NCBI RefSeq assembly: GCF_905163445.1
Contig: NC_053200.1
Location: 620,001-684,000 of the forward strand
Direction: 5' to 3'
Length of the DNA stretch: 64,000 nt
Source: Pararge aegeria
Lineage: Eukaryota; Arthropoda; Insecta; Lepidoptera; Nymphalidae
Made by a program: the position numbers and the translations under genes. Below are positions 47,601-59,600 of the stretch, piece by piece; within the stretch, counting starts at the first letter, position 1, and every line of letters starts with the position of its first letter. The notes under the pieces were generated by a model. That model saw only the letters and a program-made list of their open reading frames with translations. It made no database searches and had not been told where the DNA came from.

Positions 47601-50600
47601 AGTCTGCCAATCTACACTTGGTCAGCGTGGTACGTACAGCGTGGATTACGGTCTGAACACTTCTCATTCTGAGAGGGGACACGTGCCGTGTGGTGGGCCG
47701 GTTGATGATGATGAAGTTTTCATAAACAGCCATAGCGCCATAGGAACCGTGGCCAGGTAACGCTTGTACAAAATAATTTTCCAAACTAAGAATACTTGTA
47801 AACCGCGACTATGTAGCTACGTTATTGTTTCCGACGTCGCTATCGCCGTGAACCAGTTAACGACCAAGGATGACTCACGAACCTAATTAGTTTATTTTTT
47901 CCTTCAAACATGATTGCTATTAAGCTACGTGCCCACTAGACATCCGATAACTTTGTTTCTTGGGCCTGTTATAGTTTGCACTTAGTGTTTTATTAATTGC
48001 TTACCCGATCCAATCCAACTGAGACTTCGGGTGCTATTTAGACAATTGCCATTGAAAACCAGTTTCAGCATTCTAGACTGCCTTATCAAATTTAGTACTA
48101 GGTCATACCTTTTTAGTAATTCTATTTACACATCATCTAATTCATTATTCGAGCAATACCATATACGACCGAACGAAGCGAGGTCGCAAAGCTTGCGTGG
48201 GTAAACTTGCACTTTATCCGTCCGTAGGTGAGAGCCAAAGACAATGAAATTATTCTTTGTTCAGAACAGCCTTACTTTATTCACAAATATTATATGAATT
48301 CAAAGCCAGAAAATAAAGTTTATTTATTCAATTATACCTTTATTTATACCCCACAACATGTTAAGAAAATAACAAAAAATCAGACTTCAAGCAGTAGGAT
48401 ATAAATCGCTAAGTAGCGATCTCTGCCAGGCAACCTTAGGATTCTTAGGACCTTCGGAATTGTTTTTATAAAAAAGTGCGTCATAAGAACATTTAGAATA
48501 GTGAGTACACTTAACTTGTTATATTTTAAATCCGATAACCGTAAAAGGTGTCTGAGCATAAAAATGTGGAAACACTCGACAAATTTATTCCTGAAACTAT
48601 TTAGTTACTTTGTTTTAAATTTCTGACAGGAAGCAATATACTCGTATAATCTTGAATTATGTAGAGAGCATTTTGAAACGGAACGGAACGAAACGCATTG
48701 GGCAGGAGCTCGACTTCTCTCCCTTTCGGGGGGTCCAGTTCGAATCCCAGCACGCACGCACCTCTAACTTTTATAAGTTATGTGCTTTTTGAGTAATTAA
48801 AATATCACTTGCTTCAACGGTGAAGGAAAACATCGTGAGGAAACCTGCATGCCTGAGAGTTCTCCATAATGTTCTTAAAGGTGGGTGGAGACTCTTTCTC
48901 TGTAGTGGGCCGGTTTCTCAGTGCTCTGTTACTGGAAGGTATGCCAAATAAGATACTGACATAGATTAGGTATTTTTTAACGAATCCAATTTATTAAGTA
49001 TTTTAATTTTATATTATTCTTTTATAAATGGATGTAATATCTGTGAATAAAGATTATTATTATTAATATCTAGGCTTCTATATTAATAAACCCGGACCAC
49101 AGAGTAGATATCCAGGTATATGGCACATATTTGGGGGCCGGGTATACACCATGTCTAAATGTACTCTTTTTTTTCTGTTGGGAGGCTGCGGCAGGGCTAG
49201 TTACCAACCTACCGACAAAGACATGCCGCTTAACGATATAGCGTTCCGGCACGATGTCGCCTAGAAACTGATTAGGGGTATTGTTTTAAAATAACTGCCC
49301 TACCATCCAGTTAGCCCATTACAATCTTAGACTGCATCATCACTTACTACCAGGAAAGATTGCAGCCAGACCTAACTTGAAATTGAATTAAAAAAACTCT
49401 TGCTCAGTTTGATTCTAAATTTGTAACAGAATGTCTTCTAAAAGACCTCTCTCCAAAAGACGAATGTTTTAATGATAACATATTAATTAATTCTATTTTT
49501 AGAATTATATTTGGCGGATGCGGCCGCCATAAAACCCGCTCAACCGCCTTATATAGCGAGTCTGAATATGTATATCAGCTAAAAATACTTCACCGAAAAT
49601 AATATTAATAAACATAGCACAGAAAAACCGTCACAGTAATTTGTTTTCTATTGACGAGAGGGCAAAGATGTTTTAACCTTTTCGTATTTGAAGAGATGTT
49701 TTTTGCGATTAATAGTGGCAGCTTTGTTTTAAAAATTACGGGCTCATTAGCCCGTATTTAATGCCATTCAATTCCTTTCTCCGTTAACATCGTTTTTAGT
49801 TTATAAACTACCCTATGGCAGTTTATAATGCCCCATACTGAGTTATACGAGGCATCCTGCAATAGCTTGCTTGGTGGCTTTCCTGTTGAGGAGATGGTGG
49901 TGGTGTTGACCTCACCGACCGAGCGGACCGATTTTCATCAAATAGCTAAGAAAACTCCCGGCTTATTTACTTTTCAAGAACAAAATCAACATTGGTTCAT
50001 CCGTTCGGGAAATACGATGCCATAGACCCTCAAGCACCCAACAAGAGTGAAAAAGAGATCCTGTCGACACGAAGCATGCATTGATACCGAAATACTTTCT
50101 ACTGATGATCCAATAATTACGCGCGTGATGTTTCCGATTAGCCCTGATAACTTGCATGACCGTATTCCGTGGAAACAATGTCTGTTGCTGTATAAGTAAC
50201 GGACTACTGTGCTACTATGTGTAAATTTACCAAAATGTATTATGATTTGTTAGTAACAAAATATGTTAACCCCGCATGCAACACAGAAACTTATAAATTC
50301 GTTTGGAAGGTCTGTCTGATTATTGAAGTGAAAACTTCTTTAGGCGCGTTGAGCACTTTTTGGGTGAACAAAAAACATGGAATTCGCGTTATCGTCACCG
50401 TACGCTTTCCAAGAGCTATGTATATCAATGCTATACTACTACTAGTTTTTTCTTTTCTTGATTTATATGTGTGTAATTATATACAACGTTCTAATGAAAT
50501 GTTTTCATTTACACGTTGTATAGATGTATATATGATTTAGATTACACTTCTATTGGCAGGTCCTAAGACTGCCTCGCATGTTTTTTTTTTTTAAAGAGAA

Positions 50601-53600
50601 CTTGTCCATTTCTCATACCAGATCAAGAATCTTAATAATATACTGTAGCGTCTTGGAAGCAAAGTGAGGATTTTCGTAAAAATGTTCTACCCCCATTTCC
50701 TCCCTTTAGTACGGGGACTATATTTGCGGGTATAATAACTAGATAATTAAAGGCTTTTAACAATAAAGCTGAAGATTTTGTTATTTGCTTGCTTGTTTGT
50801 ATGTCCGCGTTTATCTCTAGAACTGCCAGTCTAGGAGACTATAAGCTATTAAGCTAACCTTATGAGCCGAAGTAATAGGTCGGCAAAAGTTTTGAACGGG
50901 AACATTTAGTACCTTCCTCCGCGGACGTTGTGGCGTTGAATAAAAAAGTTTTAATACAATTTGAACTAATCTATGCAAGAAGATAACTTTGGCGATTCAC
51001 CAAGGTTGCGATGGTTTTAATGACATGTGTGTAGTCCAACCTGATAAAAATCTGGTTGGACTACTTGAAATAGGGTGATTAATAATTATTATGTGTACAC
51101 GTACTCTGATGCCCCATTAGCCAATATTTATATTTAAAGTAGGCAAATTCTCGTCCTTACGTGAGGCGGACAAACACCGAGTAGGAACATTCGTCCAAAA
51201 AAAAAACACGATTTTAATTGCAAGTCTATACAACGCCTAAAATATCAAAAACATTTATCGATAGTGATCATTTTACCATCAGGTTTTACACGCACGTCAT
51301 AACACAGATACTTTCGAATTCCTTGCACTTTTTAAGTCCGCCGAAGGTAATCGAAATAATGTTAAATGATAATATAATGTAAACTGTACATTTGTTTATT
51401 TGCTTTGTTTTTAGGCTCGCAAAACTTTATTACGTCATTATTTTTTCTGGTATAGTATCTGAGTAAAAACACAACTTTTTAGTGCTCCACTGAAAAGCCA
51501 GGATGACAGGACCTTTTTTTTCCGTCATGTAGGTATATCTGAAACTTTGGACACGGGTTTTAAACATTAGAGATTATGGACAACGCCAATTTCCTGACTT
51601 CCCGCGTCGGGCTTATACAAAGAAATAACCTAACAATCTAGCTAGAGGATTTTGAGGTTGAAAGTCTCGGCCAGGCCTTCAACCGAGATCCTCTGGGTTG
51701 TAGCCTTGACTAGTTGTAGTGTGTAGCGATTTTGGAAAAATGCTGAGTTTCTTGCTCTTCTTTTTGGTAGAATCTGCGTTCCCAACCGGTGGTAGAGTCA
51801 CAACAAACATAGAGACTTGACTTCGAAAGTGCAAATAGAGTAGGCAGACAATTTATTTTCCTAATTTTAAACCTTGATTTTTGTTGTATTGTAGTGCTGC
51901 GTCTAGCAATGTTGCGTTAGAGGGGTCACCTCTCCTACTGGAGTGGCACCGCGTGACCCTAATAGGCATCATAATATTCGAAGATCGCTGAGCTAGGTCA
52001 TTAATAAAAAAAAAAATTATTGACAGTAGCTCTTGCTCTCTACTCATCTCTTCATTTCTCTTGTCCTATTTAATCACAGAGATACTTCATAATCCGCTGA
52101 ACTACTCTGAGCTTAGACGGGCCCTGGTTACAATTTACAAGCAATCATAGGTTATTTATTTATTTTAAAGTAAGAACCTCTTATCTTTTTGGGAAGTGTG
52201 ACCGTAATTTACATAGTTTTTTGATGTCAATGAACGAAATTATATTGGGCTGAAAGGGCATGGCGATAAAGTTTTCTTTAAACTTAATAAGGTTATCTTA
52301 GCCAGCCAAATGTCCAAAATAACTTATTTTCGGTCCGATCACTGTACTAAATTGCTGTTTTATCTTAGGTCATGGTATTAATTACAGTTATCTTTAAGAT
52401 TAAACAAAAAAAATTCGAAGTATTTTTTTTTTCCCCTTATAAGCAGTTTTGAAACGTCCAATCTGTCTGCGTGTAGTGAATACCACGTTTCGAAAAATAA
52501 ATTCTAACGAAAAGAATCCGGCAAGAAACTCAGCAGTTACTCTTTCCCAACTCCCAACTTTACAATTTAGTAAATGAGTTTAATTTCGCATGGGAGACGA
52601 AAGCTAAGCCGACTACTTACTACAAAAGACTTCTGTTACTTTCGCAGGCAATATGCTATAGATATTACAAATTTATATTTGCTTCCATATTTGATGAGTC
52701 GTGTTAGCGTTGAACTCGTTGTTGTCCGCAGTTGTCGTCGAACCCGAACGTGCAACGCTGGGAGTACTCCAGAGTACTGAGCCTGCTAATAGGTCTCCTG
52801 TTCATGTCGTCCACGATGTTCGGCTGCGCGCTGTCGTGGGGCCTGCCCTTTGGGAAGGACACCTTCGCGTTCATGGCTGCGGAGGTGAGCACTGCGAGCT
52901 ATATTCCGACGGACATCGCTAACGATGCTAGTGATCGCTAAACGGTGATAGCCTGATTCACGGGACGCACCTCTAACTTTTCAGTGTTCGTTTTCAATTT
53001 ATGTAATTAAATAGCGCTTGCTTTTCACTTTATTTCCTCAATAATGTTCTCATGAGCGTTTAATGCCGATCCGCACTGGGCCTCTGCATGATCAAAGAGA
53101 AACAGGTAGATCCCAAGAGCTACAAACATTATCCTAAGTAAACAGTTCGCTCAGTTGACTCCAACACTCTGGCGAGGCCACCTACCTAGCAACTTTGAAT
53201 CATCAGACGCTCCCTCACAGTGGACAGAAAACACCAGGGATTTCGCAAGAACCAAAAGGGCATAAACAGCACGAATCTTTTAAGACAATGTGGTAATTAT
53301 CGCGTACCTAATTGGCTGAAATAATATTAACAATAGAATAGAATTAAAACGTCTCCTTAAAGGGCATGATAACCGTCCCAACGGCCAGTCCAGGCCTCGA
53401 CGGCTGGTGGCTAGGTCTTGCCGCTCGCCGCAGGGCTGGCGGGCGCGGGCTACAGCGATTGTTGCATTGCAGTGCGTGCTGGTGGGCGTGGCGGTGCTGC
53501 ACGTGATGGCGCGCTTCACGCTGAAGTGGTACGACGCGGACCCGGCCGGGCCCGCCGCCTACTACACGCACCTCACCTTCGACGTGAGTACCACGTGTGG

Positions 53601-56600
53601 CAAATGACTGTTCTTCCACGGAAGCGGGATGGTTATGTGGGACTTGACTTTGTTGGGTGACGAACTTCCTCTTTAATTCGCCACCAACGGGCCTGACACT
53701 CATGTTCAACTGCGGATCGTGGGCCTTAAGGTTTTTCGTGTCGTTGGGTTTTCTGACAAGAAATCAGTGCCTACCGGGATTTTGTTTTGTCCAACTCCGT
53801 CTCTCGGAGAGTCGTTGTCAATCATCGTTTTAATTACTAAAATCCTTAAGGCCCCACTTATTCGTTAACGCCTTTTATTTAACGGATTTCGTTGGGTGTA
53901 TATCCGGCTAAGTTTTGTGGGCTCTTTTTAGACCAGGACGCGTTTGGAACCCTCCTAGCTTTAGATTTAAGTTACAATTATGTAAACATATACGTATGAA
54001 CGCTTCATAAGTGCCAATGATAGGCCTACATGAATAAAGAAAATTTGAATTTATACTCTAAAATCCCTTTAGAAAAGTCCGTGGCCAGCTGCAGACTGAG
54101 GATGATGATGACGATGACGTTGATTAATGTTACAAAGGCTTTTAAAAACAAATGCTTTGCCTCAAGCCTATATAACCGTTAAGAGCAAACCTGCACTCAA
54201 ACTCTCCGAAGAGCCTCTTTGGTATTTTAGTAAGAAGTTTAGAAGTTTTCATATTTTGGAAGATAATAAATAAAGTACCCATATTTCTCGCCGTTCATAA
54301 TACCCGAAATGACATAACGTTACGACCTTAAGTCAACGCGGATGGAACAGTGGGGGAAAACTAGTAAAATATAGTATTTTTGTAAGAAAAGAACACATGA
54401 ATTCGCGTTGCCGTGTAAAAGAAGGACAAACCAACGAAGACTTTCGAATTTATAATAGTTTTATAAATTTAATTAGCTTAAATCAACAAGAACATAAGGA
54501 ATGCAATATAGCGGGTTAACGGACTGCATAATATTATTTATTTTCTTATATGTTTCTGATAAACAGGAACCCAGGACTTCTGTGTTTTTGTTAATCTATA
54601 CGTCTGTGCTGACATTTCGCGAACCTCGCGACACATTTTAATGCAATTATGCTTAAAATTGAAAATAAAGTTAAGTCATGTATATTACGTACGAGGATAC
54701 CAGTCGTATATCAATTACCGGGTTATTATTATTATAAAACTATAATAATAATATCGAGCATTTATAAAGCTGGCAGCGAAATTAATCAGATAAATATATA
54801 GTTTTTTTATTTTTCATACTTCATCGTAATGTCTATTTCGTAATCTTTATTTTTTTTTACCATTCAAGAGGCCTTTCTCCTCCATCTTAGGAGAAGGCAC
54901 CGGGCACGCCACTGGTCTAATGGTCAATTGTTGGTAAAGGCACCCCTGGATAGGCTGATGTCATTTGCCATTTGAGTAACACCATTTTGGCCATGTTAAT
55001 GTGACGAGCACGACGTGACAAGAGAATACGAGCTTGGACCTAATATTTATTGCTGAAAAATTCTCGTACAACTGTCACTCCTATTCTATACCTTATTCGT
55101 TATATCATTAAAAAGTGGCTGCTCTTAGTCTTTACCTATATATATACGAAAACTAAATACTCTACTAGGTTATACCGCGCGATGAAGCGCGACAGATTTA
55201 ATACTAACTTATTTTAATTTTCACTATCCGCAAAAATAAAGAAAAAACATGCTGGAACGGGCAAGGTTACAAAAAGACAATTAGTTATATAAGATTTATA
55301 TTCTATTTTCTTATTGAAGCAATAATTAAATTATTTTCTATTATTAATAAATGAGTCCGTGTAGCCGAATGATGATTAAAACTGTTGAAGAGTGCATAAG
55401 TATACTTCATTAGGAATCACCCGTACAAACTTGTGTAAAACATTCTAAGTGTTTACATATGACAACCCTATTGAAGATAAAGTACCTCCTTTCAGTAAAA
55501 CTATGGCAGTGGTTTACTAAAAAATGTATAAGCGTTTCAATTTCACAGAAAAGTCTCAGAGACAGTAAGTAAAGCCTGTGAGGTATCATTCCATGTGCAC
55601 AAAGTTATTAAGGGATCTCCAATGTTCATCTTGGCGAGTTGTTTGGTCAAATTACAGAATGAGATTGAACTTTGGTTATTCAATACAGCTAGTGCTTTTA
55701 GCGAAATAAGTAAACAGTTCGACCCTAAAACGAGTGTCATTACGTCCCTTTTGCTACGGCGGTGTAATGTGCGCTGTCGCGGCAGGCGCTGTCGCTGCTG
55801 ACGGAGACGGCGCACGTGGCGCACATGGTGGTGTACAGCAACGTGGTGGTGTCCATGGCCTCGCTGGTGCTGCTCATGCAGCTGCGCCACCTGCTGCACG
55901 CGCTGCTGGCGCGCCTGCGCCGCCACCGCCTCTACGCCGCGCTCGCCTCGCACATGAGCCGCAAGTACGCCCCCACTCACGCACCCCGACACCGCCCCAC
56001 CGCCACCGCCTCTACGCCGCGCTCGCCTCGCACATGAGCCGCAAGTACGCCCCCACTCACGCACCCCGACACCGCCCCACCGCCACCGCCTCTACGCCGC
56101 GCTCGCCTCGCACATGAGCCGCAAGTACGCCCCCACTCACGCACCCCGACACCGCCCCACCGCCACCGCCTCTACGCCGCGCTCGCCTCGCACATGAGCC
56201 GCAAGTACGCCCCCACTCACGCACCCCGACACCGCCCCACCGCCACCGCCTCTACGCCGCGCTCGCCTCGCACATGAGCCGCAAGTACGCCCCCACTCAC
56301 GCACCCCGACACCGCCCCACCGCCACCGCCTCTACGCCGCGCTCGCCTCGCACATGAGCCGCAAGTACGCCCCCACTCACGCACCCCGACACCGCCCCAC
56401 CGCCACCGCCTCTACGCCGCGCTCGCCTCGCACATGAGCCGCAAGTACGCCCCCACTCACGCACCCCGACACCGCCCCACCGCCACCGCCTCTACGCCGC
56501 GCTCGCCTCGCACATGAGCCGCAAGTACGCCCCCACTCACGCACCCCGACACCGCCCCACCGCCACCGCCTCTACGCCGCGCTCGCCTCGCACATGAGCC

Positions 56601-59600
56601 GCAAGTACGCCCCCACTCACGCACCCCGACACCGCCCCACCGCCACCGCCTCTACGCCGCGCTCGCCTCGCACATGAGCCGCAAGTACGCCCCCACTCAC
56701 GCACCCCGACACCGCCCCACCGCCACCGCCTCTACGCCGCGCTCGCCTCGCACATGAGCCGCAAGTACGCCCCCACTCACGCACCCCGACACCGCCCCAC
56801 CGCCACCGCCTCTACGCCGCGCTCGCCTCGCACATGAGCCGCAAGTACGCCCCCACTCACGCACCCCGACACCGCCCCACCGCCACCGCCTCTACGCCGC
56901 GCTCGCCTCGCACATGAGCCGCAAGTACGCCCCCACTCACGCACCCCGACACCGCCCCACCGCCACCGCCTCTACGCCGCGCTCGCCTCGCACATGAGCC
57001 GCAAGTACGCCCCCACTCACGCACCCCGACACCGCCCCACCGCCACCGCCTCTACGCCGCGCTCGCCTCGCACATGAGCCGCAAGTACGCCCCCACTCAC
57101 GCACCCCGACACCGCCCCACCGCCACCGCCTCTACGCCGCGCTCGCCTCGCACATGAGCCGCAAGTACGCCCCCACTCACGCAGCCCGACACCGCCCCAC
57201 CGCCACCGCCTCTACGCCGCGCTCGCCACGCACATGAGCCGCAAGTACGCCCCCACTCACGCACCCCGACACCGCCCCACCGCCACCGCCTCTACGCCGC
57301 GCTCGCCTCGCACATGAGCCGCAAGTACGCCCCCACTCACGCACCCCGACACCGCCCCACCGCCACCGCCTCTACGCCGCGCTCGCCTCGCACATGAGCC
57401 GCAAGTACGCCCCCACTCACGCACCCCGACACCGCCCCACCGCCACCGCCTCTACGCCGCGCTCGCCTCGCACATGAGCCGCAAGTACGCCCCCACTCAC
57501 GCACCCCGACACCGCCCCACCGCCACCGCCTCTACGCCGCGCTCGCCTCGCACATGAGCCGCAAGTACGCCCCCACTCACGCACCCCGACACCGCCCCAC
57601 CGCCACCGCCTCTACGCCGCGCTCGCCTCGCACATGAGCCGCAAGTACGCCCCCACTCACGCACCCCGACACCGCCCCACCGCCACCGCCTCTACGCCGC
57701 GCTCGCCTCGCACATGAGCCGCAAGTACGCCCCCACTCACGCACCCCGACACCGCCCCACCGCCACCGCCTCTACGCCGCGCTCGCCTCGCACATGAGCC
57801 GCAAGTACGCCCCCACTCACGCACCCCGACACCGCCCCACCGCCACCGCCTCTACGCCGCGCTCGGCTCGCACATGAGCCGCAAGTACGCCCCCACTCAC
57901 GCACCCCGACACCGCCCCACCGCCACCGCCTCTACGCCGCGCTCGCACGCACATGAGCCGCAAGTACGCCCCCACTCACGCACCCCGACACCGCCCCACC
58001 GCCACCGCCTCTACGCCGCGCTCGCCTCGCACATGAGCCGCAAGTACGCCCCCACTCACGCACCCCGACACCGCCCCACCGCCACCGCCTCTACGCCGCG
58101 CTCGCCTCGCACATGAGCCGCAAGTACGCCCCCACTCACGCACCCCGACACCGCCCCACCGCCACCGCCTCTACGCCGCGCTCGCCTCGCACATGAGCCG
58201 CAAGTACGCCCCCACTCACGCACTCCGACACCGCCCCACCGCCACCGCCTCTACGCCGCGCTCGGCTCGCACATGAGCCGCAAGTACGCCCCCACTCACG
58301 CACCCCGACACCGCCCCACCGCCACCGCCTCTACGCCGCGCTCGCCTCGCACATGAGCCGCAAGTACGCCCCCACTCACGCACCCCGACACTGCCCCACC
58401 GCCACCGCCTCTACGCCGCGCTCGCCTCGCACATGAGCCGCAAGTACGTTATAAAATTTCAAACATAATCTATTACCCTGTTTAACCCGGCAGGTGGCGC
58501 GTGTATCATATATATGTCATGATATGAAAGAGGCTCGCTAGTAATGAGTGAAGGAACGCAAACGCACTTAAAATCTTGTCTTCGTTGCGCAGTTACCCGA
58601 TGGCAAGCCCTGAAGAAGTTCAGAAGAATGAGGACAACTGCGCCATCTGTTGGGAGCCCATGAAGGAGGCGCGGAAACTTCCTTGCGCGCATCTGTTCCA
58701 CAAGTGAGTATGGCTGCCGACGCCACATCTTGAATTATTTGCTCATATAAGATAAGCAGAAAAAAAGCAGAACAATTTTGCAGAAGTGTGAAGATGTCAA
58801 ATTTATTACGCTAAGTTCACAAAATGCTGTCGGGCACATGACAACAGAATGGATGCACATATTTTGTCCTCCGTTTACGGCATGGCCAGTCAACTGTAAT
58901 CTTTATAACTTATTTACCATAACGGACGTAGGCAACTGGCAAACTGTATAAGGTGATGTTTTAGTCAGGTCACTAAAACATCGGCACCGGCGACATCATA
59001 TAGCTCGGAGATGCTATCGATCGCTGGGGTCCCACGCCAAGTGACGCCGGGAACGTGGAGCAGCTTCGTGTAAAGAAAAAAAATGTGTGCGTGTAACCTT
59101 TACGCGCGATTTAATTATTATTTATTGATAATTACAAAAGTAATAAATAAACAATTATATTTAGAGATTTAAAAAAAACTGTAATTTAGAAGTGTTTTTT
59201 TTTAACTGTTAATTTTTTATTCACTTTGCTATTTGGGTACAATTGATCCGTTTGGAAACATTGGAAATAAATAATCCTAATTGATTATGATATTTCTCAC
59301 TATTTGCTAGGTGTGTAATTTTTCCTGTATAATTGAGGAAGGCTGACTACTAAAACACAGTTTGTACTAGTTCAGTAGTCAATGAACAATTGGATTGTTT
59401 TACAATTACACATAGGTATTTTGCGTTGTAAATGTATCTACCAAATAACTTATTTAGATGTGTAATATTTATAGGTTATACTATAAATAATTTGTGAAGT
59501 TTTTACATATTTGTATTATATAGTTGCTATGTGTAGAGTATGTAATTAATTAAATAAATTAAATAAACATTATGTAGATATTTGCCACAAGTTGGCGCAT

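Larger units (their letters stand above)
46687..52444. other. AMFR intron 2, distal part
   Basis: Apart from the SINEs listed, no coding sequence is recognisable. 49828-50025 and 50217-50540 are open but show no similarity I know and no supporting context. 50750-50950 has the text of a common lepidopteran dispersed repeat. Confidence 0.45.

Noticed and set aside
52732..52892. Frame-shifted reading of AMFR exon 3 implied by a GT donor at 38422 joined directly to exon 3
   Set aside because: It destroys the conserved SRVLSLLIG and DTFAFMAAE match, so that junction cannot make the protein.
55543..56117. Long alternative-frame ORFs on both strands over AMFR exon 5 and the repeat
   Set aside because: They are shadows of GC-rich repeat sequence; only the plus-strand AMFR frame matches a known family.
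55921..58448. CRISPR-like regular array
   Set aside because: The 80-bp units are identical throughout, with no variable spacers, and the unit is a copy of a eukaryotic exon end. It is a minisatellite.
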